Positions 1 to 8,496 of a DNA stretch of 64,000 nucleotides are shown here, one piece after another; position 1 is the first letter of the stretch; each line of letters begins with the position of its first letter. The notes beneath the pieces were generated by a model. That model worked only from the letters and a program-made list of their open reading frames with translations, had not been told where the DNA came from and ran no database searches. Location of the stretch: assembly GCA_012862575.1 (NCBI GenBank), contig BLSF01000057.1:62001-126000 (forward strand). Reading direction: 5' to 3'. The DNA comes from Parietichytrium sp. I65-24A (taxonomy: Eukaryota > Sar > Bigyra > Thraustochytrida > Thraustochytriidae). The translations under genes and the position numbers were made by a program.

Positions 1-1
1 C

Positions 2-619
2 GGTAAAGTAGTTGGTGTGCTTTTGGGCGGTGGTTTCATGTTCATGCAGTCGCTGGCGTACATGGGTTACGTGGAAGTGGACTGGCGCAAAGTGGAACGG
101 ACGTACAACCGCGTCTTGGACCGCGACCACGACGGCAAAGTCACGGCCAAGGATTTCCAGATGATGCTAGATAACACCACGGAGGTGCTAAAGTTCAATT
201 TGCCGGCTGGTAGCGGCTTCGCCGCTGGGTTCACTTATGGTCTGAGCGGGTCGTTGAAAATGGCTCTAGGCACCGCAGCGGTTTACGGTGGAGCGACCTC
301 CGCTGCTCTCGGTGGCGTGCCCACCGACCTGTTCTCCGCTCAGGGCCTGCAGCGCTTGGCTAGCGAAGGCGTCTCCGGACTGCCTTCGATGTCCCAAGTC
401 ATGGGATCGATGCCAAAGATCGAGCACGCAGACCCGAAGCAGCAGCTGGAGAAGCGACTCAAGGAACGCTCCATCGAAGAGCTTCGCCAGATTGAGTTTG
501 ACCTGAAGCACGACATCGGTCTGTCCAGCTCTCTGCTTGGCGTCAAAACCGATGTCTTTGACAAGAAAGAGCTCCTTGACCAGATCGAGGGCGCTAAAAA
601 GTTTGTCAAGGGTTACTAA
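2..619 (+). CDS. FUN14 domain protein, 5' end outside the window
   Basis: The open frame runs off the left edge (codons are open from base 2), so the N-terminus is missing and about 205 residues plus a TAA stop are visible. The first residues are a Gly-rich hydrophobic helix followed by an aromatic segment (SLAYMGYVEVDWRKVE), the hallmark of the FUN14 family. These are small proteins of the mitochondrial outer membrane or other organelle membranes; FUNDC1 is a mitophagy receptor. An EF-hand-like acidic loop (DRDHDGKVTAKD) follows directly, then a second Gly/Ala-rich hydrophobic segment (GSGFAAGFTYGLSGSL). The last ~110 residues are a soluble tail with amphipathic Lys/Glu-rich helices that I do not recognise. 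Family membership is seen in the sequence; location and role are inferred from the family. Its 3' end converges on the lipase gene, 225 bp away. Confidence 0.8.
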   Translation, partial: GKVVGVLLGGGFMFMQSLAYMGYVEVDWRKVERTYNRVLDRDHDGKVTAKDFQMMLDNTTEVLKFNLPAGSGFAAGFTYGLSGSLKMALGTAAVYGGATSAALGGVPTDLFSAQGLQRLASEGVSGLPSMSQVMGSMPKIEHADPKQQLEKRLKERSIEELRQIEFDLKHDIGLSSSLLGVKTDVFDKKELLDQIEGAKKFVKGY

Positions 620-844
620 AGCCCTCCAAATCGAGCGCTTTTGTGGCTGCACCGTTTTATAAAAAATTAAATTCGCTTGAATGATTGCCTGAACAAAAGG
701 AGACGGAGAAGAACCGATTTTAACTTTATTCTCAAATTTATCATGTCTTCCATGTTGGTGTACCGGCAGGTTATTTTCATTAATCGCTGCGCTCCTCTTG
801 CCGGCCGAGGCGTTGATCTTGATTCACTGTTCGTCTATGTTTGC

Positions 845-3800
845 TCATATTCCGCAAGCCTCTTCAAAGGTCTGGTTGCCTTTTTGCGTAGGCACTGGGT
901 ATCCGTAGTCGGTGACACAGCTGCAGAGGAGTGGGCGCTCATTTCCGCTTGTTGGATTGTTTCCGCACTTGTAGAGAAGCTCGCAGAGTGTGCGCAAATT
1001 TTCGTGGCAACCTATAATGTCATTTGAGGTGGCCGTGCAGTTGATGCGCTGGAAAAGGGTCGCGCGGTCATCCGTATGGGCCACTGGGTCGCGGTCCGGG
1101 ACAATATTGAAGGTGTACGTGTTTAAATCGTACAAAGTGAGCTCTGGGTCGAAGGACCTGCGTGAAAGTACGGCGTTCGGCCCCGACACTCCGATTGCTG
1201 GCGTCTTCGTTTGCGCGCCAGTGATCATAGCGATGCCTCCGCCAAGACTGTGCCCTGTAATGGCAAGCCTTGTGTAGTTTTTCTCCTCGTAAAGCCAGTT
1301 TACGAATGCAGTTGTTTGTTTGTAGTAGCTCACTCTTTCCAAGTTGCTGGATTCGAGCGAAGATATGTACTTGATCAGATTTGGCAGCACTGGCGTCCAA
1401 ATGTCCCCTGCCGGGAGGAGTATGCGGACAAGCTGCATGAAGAGAGCACTCATCCACAGTTGCATGTCTGCAAATAGGTCGAAAGAATTTTGTGTTCCTC
1501 TGACGGCAACAACAGAGGTATTTAGGCTCTCGAATTCGATGAGCTTGAAGCTCACCGTCGTTTGGATGCGGTCGTCTTGGTCCAAGAACTCATCAACCAA
1601 GTTTTGATTGCTGTAGGCTACGCCCTCTCCAAACCAGTCATCGAGGATTTCGTTCGTGGTGTTCTCACTGTAATACGCCAAGTTGGCAAGAAAAACAAAG
1701 TCCACCAGGCTATTTTCGTCTCCGAGGTTCACTACGACACGGTCGTTGGTCTTGCAGGTAGGGTACTGAAGCGACATCTCAGGATCCACTTCGAAGCCGC
1801 GGACAAAGGTAGGCAAGGACGAGGTTCCTAGGAGGCTTTGTGGATCCGCAATTATGCTGGCCACGAAGAGCGCGAGAGCAAGGAGCACACAGAGTGTGAA
1901 GATCAAAATCCACCACATCCTCGTTGTCTGGTTGCTGACTCGCTGAACAATCATGCTAATACGAGCTGCTCGAAGCCATTGGGAGCCGTACGAGTTCGAG
2001 GTACGGGTGTATGCTTCCCCATTTTCTAATTTGCAGACGTCGTTCTCGTCGTTTGGTAGCTCGCTTGGATGCAGCTTGAGCTCCCCGAACGTTGCAAGCA
2101 AGACACGCGGGTTGCAAAAGTGCCTGGTGATGCTAAAGAGCCCTAGAAACAGGAAGACGATGCCAAGAATCCAATTACCAACAACATAAAGCGCCACCAA
2201 AGGAACAAGAAACCACACAAGAATCTCCAATACGAAAGAGGCATAGCAGAGGAAATTAGTTGGCTCTGCAATCCTGTACGCCTGCCAGATATAGAAGAGA
2301 CCGAGGGTCTCTTCGCCGTGTTCCCCACTCTCTTTGTTCTCGACATCCATTTTGTCTTTTTCGGTGCTGATGGTGCGCGCGTGCCGATACTTGCCCGCGA
2401 TACGGTAAAGCGTGAAGCCGAGTGGTACAAAAATTGCGGCCGCAGCAAAGATGACCACAATGACTATCACTGCCGTACTGGCTTGAAAAAATGCAAGGAT
2501 GCCCGAAATGACCAAGAGACACATTAATCCCCCAAGAATCGAACACGCGAGGGAGCTTCGAAGCTGCGTTGGAGTCAGCGCCCCAGGGCCAGATAAGATG
2601 GTGATGGACTCGTACGAAAACCCGCTGCAGAACATGCTTTCAAGCGACCAATTGACACCAGAGACGAACGGAATAGTTTCGAGTGCCTCGTTTATTGAGT
2701 ATGACCTTTGCATCGGATCGCATGGCGTGTACAAAAACTTTGGTAGACAATTTTGGGCGAATTTGGTAAACCAATTTGTGTGACGGGCATGTGGCTTGCT
2801 ATGTTCACAGGCATTTTCTTCCGCGGTTACGTAGAGGTGGTACTTGTACAGAGACAGACGATACTTTTGCCGCACAAGGAAAATGTCCTTCAGTATTTGA
2901 TACCACTTGGCGCCTTCACTTTCGGGGCTAGACTCGCTGTGCACGACTTGCATATACTCGATGCAGCAGCGCACCTCATACCACATCACCGCAAACGAAT
3001 AAACACAATAGAAGACAAAGACACAAAAAAACCAACCCAGCCCGGTCGTTTCCCAGACCCCGCTGTCTGCAACCATCAGTTTGATCGAAAATATGAGGGT
3101 AGGAATAAGAAGAAACGCGCTGAACTGGAGCCACTCGGATGTGCTTTTGCTCACATAGCCAATCATATGAAAGAACTGGAACCCATTCCAAACGTCGACC
3201 ACCAGTCCCACCGCGAGGGTGACCCCGGAGCTCACCGCATGCACCAGCAGCGGAATGGAGAGGATCCCGCACACCGCAAACCCAATGTCCGGTTCTCCCT
3301 TCTCGCCCAGCCCAACGTCAGTCAAGATCCCAATGAACACGTACAGGAGGAGCTCCACCCCCACCGTGAACACAAACCCTGTCAGCAGCGCCGCCACGGC
3401 TGCGTACACCAATCGCACGAGCCTGAGCCCCACGCTTCCCGAATGCACCACGCGCACTGTGCGTCTCGACAGAGCTTTTTCCCCGCGGAACCCTGCCGTG
3501 TTTCCCGACCCGCTGCTCGCCGCTTCCTTAACCCCACTTCCATTCTCATTCTCATTATCATTCTCATTATCATTCTCATCATCATCATTCTCATCGAATC
3601 GCCCGTCCTCCCCGAATTCGTACACCACCACCTGCGTACTCCCAGCTGCATGTACCACCTTTGCGCGCGCCCCTCCGCGGAGGCGCAGCAGGTTGGACGG
3701 CTGGCTCAACGAGCCATCGTCCGGTGCCCATTCCAGCCTTCTCCGCGCTCGTGCTGGCGACGAACGCGTGCTTCCATCCGCTTTTTCATTCGGACTTTGC

Positions 3801-3997
3801 ACTCCACGCGACTCACGGGACACGTCGGAGCTCTCCGGCTCTTGGGACCCTCGGGACCCTCGAGACTCTCGGGACCCTTGAAGCGCGGCTTTATCTTCTG
3901 CCGAGGCTGGCCCTTCTTCCGACGCCGCTTGGCCCATGCTGTCCGCGGTGTAACTTGCGCTGCTGCTCTCTTCCTCCCTGCCACTCCGCCGCAGCAT
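845..3997 (-). CDS. Polytopic membrane protein with C-terminal class-3 lipase domain
   Basis: A 1050-aa protein starting at an ATG. Residues 1-150 are low-complexity: Ser/Glu-rich, then an acidic Asp/Glu/Asn run encoded by a near-perfect codon repeat. Residues ~190-700 contain about eight to ten hydrophobic segments. The C-terminal ~300 residues are a Lipase_3 alpha/beta hydrolase domain with the nucleophile elbow ITGHSLGGG (Ser917), a following VPDRDPVAH stretch likely to hold the acid, and GCHENL near the end, a good candidate for the catalytic His. Class-3 lipases include sn-1 diacylglycerol lipases and fungal triacylglycerol lipases; a membrane region fused upstream recalls diacylglycerol lipase, but this one has many more segments than the usual four. 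Substrate is unknown. The stop lies 225 bp from the convergent FUN14 gene; upstream lies a long divergent region shared with the USP36-like gene. Confidence 0.85.
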   Translation of the reverse strand: MLRRSGREEESSSASYTADSMGQAASEEGPASAEDKAALQGSRESRGSRGSQEPESSDVSRESRGVQSPNEKADGSTRSSPARARRRLEWAPDDGSLSQPSNLLRLRGGARAKVVHAAGSTQVVVYEFGEDGRFDENDDDENDNENDNENENGSGVKEAASSGSGNTAGFRGEKALSRRTVRVVHSGSVGLRLVRLVYAAVAALLTGFVFTVGVELLLYVFIGILTDVGLGEKGEPDIGFAVCGILSIPLLVHAVSSGVTLAVGLVVDVWNGFQFFHMIGYVSKSTSEWLQFSAFLLIPTLIFSIKLMVADSGVWETTGLGWFFCVFVFYCVYSFAVMWYEVRCCIEYMQVVHSESSPESEGAKWYQILKDIFLVRQKYRLSLYKYHLYVTAEENACEHSKPHARHTNWFTKFAQNCLPKFLYTPCDPMQRSYSINEALETIPFVSGVNWSLESMFCSGFSYESITILSGPGALTPTQLRSSLACSILGGLMCLLVISGILAFFQASTAVIVIVVIFAAAAIFVPLGFTLYRIAGKYRHARTISTEKDKMDVENKESGEHGEETLGLFYIWQAYRIAEPTNFLCYASFVLEILVWFLVPLVALYVVGNWILGIVFLFLGLFSITRHFCNPRVLLATFGELKLHPSELPNDENDVCKLENGEAYTRTSNSYGSQWLRAARISMIVQRVSNQTTRMWWILIFTLCVLLALALFVASIIADPQSLLGTSSLPTFVRGFEVDPEMSLQYPTCKTNDRVVVNLGDENSLVDFVFLANLAYYSENTTNEILDDWFGEGVAYSNQNLVDEFLDQDDRIQTTVSFKLIEFESLNTSVVAVRGTQNSFDLFADMQLWMSALFMQLVRILLPAGDIWTPVLPNLIKYISSLESSNLERVSYYKQTTAFVNWLYEEKNYTRLAITGHSLGGGIAMITGAQTKTPAIGVSGPNAVLSRRSFDPELTLYDLNTYTFNIVPDRDPVAHTDDRATLFQRINCTATSNDIIGCHENLRTLCELLYKCGNNPTSGNERPLLCSCVTDYGYPVPTQKGNQTFEEACGI

Positions 3998-4078
3998 TGC
4001 CTTTGACTATTTATTCGCTTAGCCTTTGTTTGCTCTGTGGCAGGGTGGGTGGGCGTCCCTGTTGCACTTGTACGGAGT

Positions 4079-4093
4079 ACTCACTGTCAGTAC
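4079..4093. repeat. Dispersed intergenic motif, copy 1
   Basis: An exact 15-base copy of ACTCACTGTCAGTAC, preceded by GAGT, about 80 bp upstream of the lipase start codon. The same 15 bases recur at 46664-46678 and 60817-60831. Function unknown; a binding site near a promoter or a small dispersed repeat are both possible. Confidence 0.6.
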
Positions 4094-5972
4094 GTCCTGT
4101 GCGACCAATTCGACCAATTCGACCGTACGACGGTACGGCCGTCGGCGTAATAGCTCGCTCAGCAATTTAGTTTAGGTTGCTTTTCTTTTCTCCTGCTGGC
4201 GCTACACGCGATGCTGGGCTTATCGGTGTGTGATGCGGAGAGCCCGATGGATCTGATGCATTGGGTGATGTCCTCCCATGCGACGAATTGGCTTTGCTTC
4301 CAACTCTTGCAACAACGAATGAATTACTATTACTGGGCTGTAAATTCAATTTTTGAGATAGATATACAATGGACATAGATACGATAGATACAGAGATAAG
4401 AAGGGCACAGTGGGCACAGAGACAAAGACAAAGACAGAGAGAGAGAGGGGGGTGGAGAGCAAAGGGACAAGCACTAGCACTACTTCAGTGGCGAGTAGTA
4501 GCAAGGGTGTGCGTCGGCGAATTTGGGGAAATTATTGTCTGACTAGCTAGTCTGACTGACTCACAGTCAATTCAAATGATAAATGCGCTCGAAACTATAC
4601 AGCGACTTATGTTCGAGTTACGTCGCTGCAGGCCACGATGGCGATGACCACGAGGAGGCCGCGGTTGGAGCATGGGGAACTTGAAGAGGCTACAATAGAG
4701 GTTGCGCGGAAAGGAATTTGCAAAAAAAAGCGTTGATGCTTCGAGCTCCTGCTTCGGCGAAGCAGATGAAGAAAGGAGGACAGAAACCGGACGGATGAAA
4801 GAAAAGCCCATATACTATCTCCTGCACAGTCCTCACTCACTCGAAGACGCTCCTGGGACATGAGCTTTGTTGTCGGGCTCAGATCGACGCGTAGCGTTGC
4901 GAATGATCAAGTTACAAATTCGGCTTTTGACCGCCTGGCCATCAGGATGAAGAGTTTGCAGAACAAAACAAAGCAGAACAAACAATGAGCGAAAGCGGTC
5001 CTCTCAAGTCTGGTGCGCGTCCAAAAAAAATGCGTCGTATGGGTTGCACAGCACGCAAGCGAGGTCTATGGTTCAAGCTCCTCAGGCGAGAAACGGTCTC
5101 GACGAATCTCGACGAAGAGACATGCTCAGAGCAGCCCTGTGCTGGTACTCGACTATGATGTCCGAGCACTAGTGCTGTGTGCCAAGGCGGTAGGGTATCT
5201 GTGCTAGTAAGCTGCAGTGAAGCTGAGCCCGGTTTGGAAAATGCACTTTTGGGCGTTTTGATGGAGAGACACGAAACGGGGCGCAGGATGCTGGATACAG
5301 GACACAGGTCGCGAAACGTGGCGACTATTGTCAACGTGTGCATTCATTCCTCGATTCAGCAAGAAGGCGATCAGGTAAGATTAGAAAGTTGTCTTGATGT
5401 GTGTTCGATCTGTTTTGCACCAAGCGCCTTGTACAGCTGCATGTCTACTCCAGAGTTCATTGATCCTGGCGGCACCGAGATCCGAGCCGCGAAGCCTCCC
5501 ACGTCCCTCGCCCCACGTTACATGACAATCCATTCTTGACTCTCGCTGACTCGATGTCTTTCCATGCGACTGAGCGCGTCCTGCTGTACTCGAGTACACA
5601 GCACTGGGACTTGATGAGCGATCGAGCCCGAAACGCCACGAAACCGTGAAAGGCAGGACCTTCCTCCGCCCCTCAACTCTCTCTGGGCCAAAGCCACTTG
5701 AATCGCGGTCACATTATGAATACATGACTTTCTCCATGGACAAAACCTCAGATTCAGAAAATTCATAATTCATAAGTCAGATACTGGCGATGGGCTACAT
5801 AGCCGTATTTATAACGCCAGGAACCGAACGGGAACCGACTTCACAACGGCAGGAACCGACGCATCTATATATTCCTAGTCACCTCGCTTTGCCACGGGAA
5901 ACACTAATGACTCCTATGGCCGTCTACGCTGACCACTCTTTCTTGCTTTTTAGTGGGATGAATGAAAGTGAA

Positions 5973-5993
5973 GAATGAATGAATGAATGAATG
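5973..5993. repeat. (GAAT)n microsatellite
   Basis: About five tandem GAAT units, 160 bp upstream of the USP36-like start codon. A similar tract occurs near 63770. Confidence 0.8.
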
Positions 5994-6152
5994 AACGAAG
6001 AGCATTGCAGAGGACCTTCGCATACGGTCGAGTACAGTTTAAGTATTACTTAAACCATCGCGTAGGTGCGCGCAGTGTACCCGTAGTGGCGCCCTGATTG
6101 TTGCGATAGTGCGGTGTCGTTCAGAAATTCGTCGCCGTGGTTTAGTTGTGCT

Positions 6153-8483
6153 ATGGAGTGGGCTCGAGAAGGCGTTGGTGCCAAGCGGGAAGTGGTGTTT
6201 GTTGGCGCCCAAAAGGATACAGCCAAGCAGAATGCTTCCGGGTCGATTCTGGATGAAGCCCTGAAGGAAAAGTTTGAAGTGCACATAGTGACCACGTACA
6301 AAGCGGAAGAGAATGACCTTGACGGGCTCGCAAAAGCAGCCGGGCAAAGCGTCGACGGAAAGAATTCCGAGACGGAAAATGCGAAAGAGCAGACAGAAGA
6401 TGAAGGTGAACAGCTGTTTCCAAGACCAGGGCCAGGCAACTGGAGCAAGCTAATGCGATGGGTAAAGGTGACGCCAATCGGGCCGGGATTTGACAATGTG
6501 GGGAATACTTGCTTTTTAAATTCCGTTCTGCAATGCTTGACGTACATTCCCGCGTTTGCTCAGCTAGCACTGACGGGAGAGGATGGCAAGAAGCTGTACG
6601 AGTTCAACGGGCAGAGTTTCAAAGAAATCGCGGAACAAGCCAAGGTAAAAGCCACGGCCCGCGGGAACGAGGACAGATTCTGCGCACTCGAGAAAATCGT
6701 CAACCACATGCAAGCAATCCATGTCCTCCTCCTCGGCGACGGTGCCCGTTCTCTTGGCCGAAGAGCTTCCGTTTCTCCAGTGATGTTTGTGAAAAACCTG
6801 AAGAGAATATCTGGCAACACGATGCGAGTCGGTGTTCAGCACGATGCACACGAGTACCTGCGCCTGCTTATTGACAACATGCAACAATCGTGCGCCCTGG
6901 CAGCCGGTTTGAAGGAGACCTGTACGGAGCGCATCATGGAAACATCAGCAATAATGCGTTTGTTTGGAGGGTCGACCGAAAGCAAAATTGTGTGCGGCAC
7001 GCCGAAGTGCACCAGCACTTCGAGCAACATCGAGCCTTTTATGGATATTTCGCTCAACATCTTCGGGTCCCAGAGCTCAACCCTAGAAAAGGCTCTCGCA
7101 AACTACCTCGCCGAGGAGGTGCTCGATGGTGACAATGCCTGGAATTGTCCAACTTGCGGTAAAGTTAAGAAGGCAGTCAAAAAGCTGTCCATTCGCGTTG
7201 CTCCTAATGTACTCGTAATTCATTTGAAGAGGTTCGGATTTGGAACGCGAGGACGCAAGCTCAACGGGAGCGTTTCCTTTAACACCACATTGGATGTGTC
7301 TGAATTCGTTTTGGGAAACGATTCCCCCGTAGTCTATGAGCTTACCGGTGTGGTTGTGCACTTTGGAGTGTCCGTAAATCTGGGCCACTACGTGAGCTTT
7401 GTCAAAGCTGCAAATGGCATGTGGTATGAAATGGATGACGATGTGGTACGCCAAGTTAGTGTGCAGAGAGTTCTGGAACAGCCGGCGTATATCCTATTTT
7501 ACAGTAAGCAGGTCCAAGAGGAGAGTATCACAGATAGTACGACAATGGGCTCTTCAACTACAAAAGCTCATTTGACTGAAGGGACCTCGGACGACAACGA
7601 GACGGCAGCAGACATCACAGGTCTCGCTGCATTTGCGCAGGGCTTTTCCTCAAAAAGCAAACCAACAGCTCCGGCCTTGGAGGTGCGCTCGGATTTGTTC
7701 GGCAACTTTTTAGCTCCCGAAGAGCCAATGGAGGAGGAGGCCGTCGAGGGAGAGAAGTCTGGGGCGCAGTCTTCTTCAGCTCCAGTCAAGACCCAAGAGT
7801 TGGACACCCACAGGAGCGTTGTCGTCGGTGGGGTAAAACCCGCCCCACCCTTCTGGAAATATTGTTTTCTTGATCAAGCCTTGCCTACGAAAAAGCTCAT
7901 GCGGCAGCTTGAGCTTATACACTTCCACTCATTCCACCCAAGGTTTGTGATCAAGCGCAACCCAGATGCTCGCTTTAAAGTAAACAGCAAAGATACGGAG
8001 ACGGAGGCAAGCAACGTAACCGCAGATCAAGACAAGAAGACGCAAAAGGAAGCGTCTTCTCCGACGAATGAGATCCGCAAGAGCGAGCCAAACATTGACG
8101 TGGATCAAGCTTTTGCAGGCGGGCCAAGCCAGCCAGATCGCCATTCCGGGCGTGCTTCCCAGAGGAAAATTCTAGCACAAGCTGCAAAACCCGATCAAAA
8201 AATCGTGCTCGTCGGAAAACCTTCTCAGAAGCGACAGTCCGGGTCGGCAAATTGGCTAGAGCGCATAGCCGAGAACAAGAAGCGAAAGCGAGAAGAAAAG
8301 GAAGAGGGAGAAAAGTCAACTCACCGTTATGATGCGTGGGACCAAGCACTTGACCGTGGTCGACTCAAAAAGGTAAAGAACAAGACCGAAGAGGGAGACA
8401 ACTTCAAACCTGGTCCGAACAAGTTTCAGATGAAACAGAATCGAAAAAATGAGAATGAGCGAAAACGAAAGGGTCTTAAATGA
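6153..8483 (+). CDS. Ubiquitin-specific protease, USP36/Ubp10 type
   Basis: I take the first ATG of the frame, giving 776 aa. It is a cysteine deubiquitinase of the USP family: the Cys box GNTCFLNSVLQ places the nucleophile at Cys120, an HDAHEYLRLL segment follows, a zinc-ribbon CPTC pair is preserved, and the His box NLGHYVSFV places the catalytic His at residue 412. The catalytic domain occupies about residues 110-455. The tail is charged and Lys-rich, and ends with RYDAWDQALDRGRLKKVK followed by a basic stretch; a WDxxLDRGxxKKV motif near the C-terminus is typical of nucleolar USP36/Ubp10 enzymes. A nucleolar role is therefore inferred (deubiquitination of ribosome-biogenesis factors or histone H2B is known for the family). 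It converges tail-to-tail on the WW gene with a 13-bp gap. Confidence 0.9.
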   Translation: MEWAREGVGAKREVVFVGAQKDTAKQNASGSILDEALKEKFEVHIVTTYKAEENDLDGLAKAAGQSVDGKNSETENAKEQTEDEGEQLFPRPGPGNWSKLMRWVKVTPIGPGFDNVGNTCFLNSVLQCLTYIPAFAQLALTGEDGKKLYEFNGQSFKEIAEQAKVKATARGNEDRFCALEKIVNHMQAIHVLLLGDGARSLGRRASVSPVMFVKNLKRISGNTMRVGVQHDAHEYLRLLIDNMQQSCALAAGLKETCTERIMETSAIMRLFGGSTESKIVCGTPKCTSTSSNIEPFMDISLNIFGSQSSTLEKALANYLAEEVLDGDNAWNCPTCGKVKKAVKKLSIRVAPNVLVIHLKRFGFGTRGRKLNGSVSFNTTLDVSEFVLGNDSPVVYELTGVVVHFGVSVNLGHYVSFVKAANGMWYEMDDDVVRQVSVQRVLEQPAYILFYSKQVQEESITDSTTMGSSTTKAHLTEGTSDDNETAADITGLAAFAQGFSSKSKPTAPALEVRSDLFGNFLAPEEPMEEEAVEGEKSGAQSSSAPVKTQELDTHRSVVVGGVKPAPPFWKYCFLDQALPTKKLMRQLELIHFHSFHPRFVIKRNPDARFKVNSKDTETEASNVTADQDKKTQKEASSPTNEIRKSEPNIDVDQAFAGGPSQPDRHSGRASQRKILAQAAKPDQKIVLVGKPSQKRQSGSANWLERIAENKKRKREEKEEGEKSTHRYDAWDQALDRGRLKKVKNKTEEGDNFKPGPNKFQMKQNRKNENERKRKGLK

Positions 8484-8496
8484 TCTGGTGCTATGG

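Larger units (their letters stand above)
3998..6152. other. Intergenic region, divergent lipase / USP36-like genes
   Basis: About 2.15 kb without a credible gene; open frames here are short and of biased, non-protein-like composition. It holds a copy of the dispersed motif ACTCACTGTCAGTAC at 4079-4093, only ~80 bp upstream of the lipase start, a short GA tract near 4437-4447 and a (GAAT)n microsatellite at about 5973-5993. I recognise no RNA gene in it. Confidence 0.6.

Noticed and set aside
2753-4006. 417-codon open frame on the plus strand opposite the lipase gene
   Set aside because: It is antisense to a gene with a clear lipase motif and membrane segments; its translation is His/Arg/Pro-rich without motifs.
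4942-5343. 133-codon minus-strand frame in the lipase/USP36 spacer
   Set aside because: No motif, and the overlapping frames on the other strand are equally long; looks like chance.
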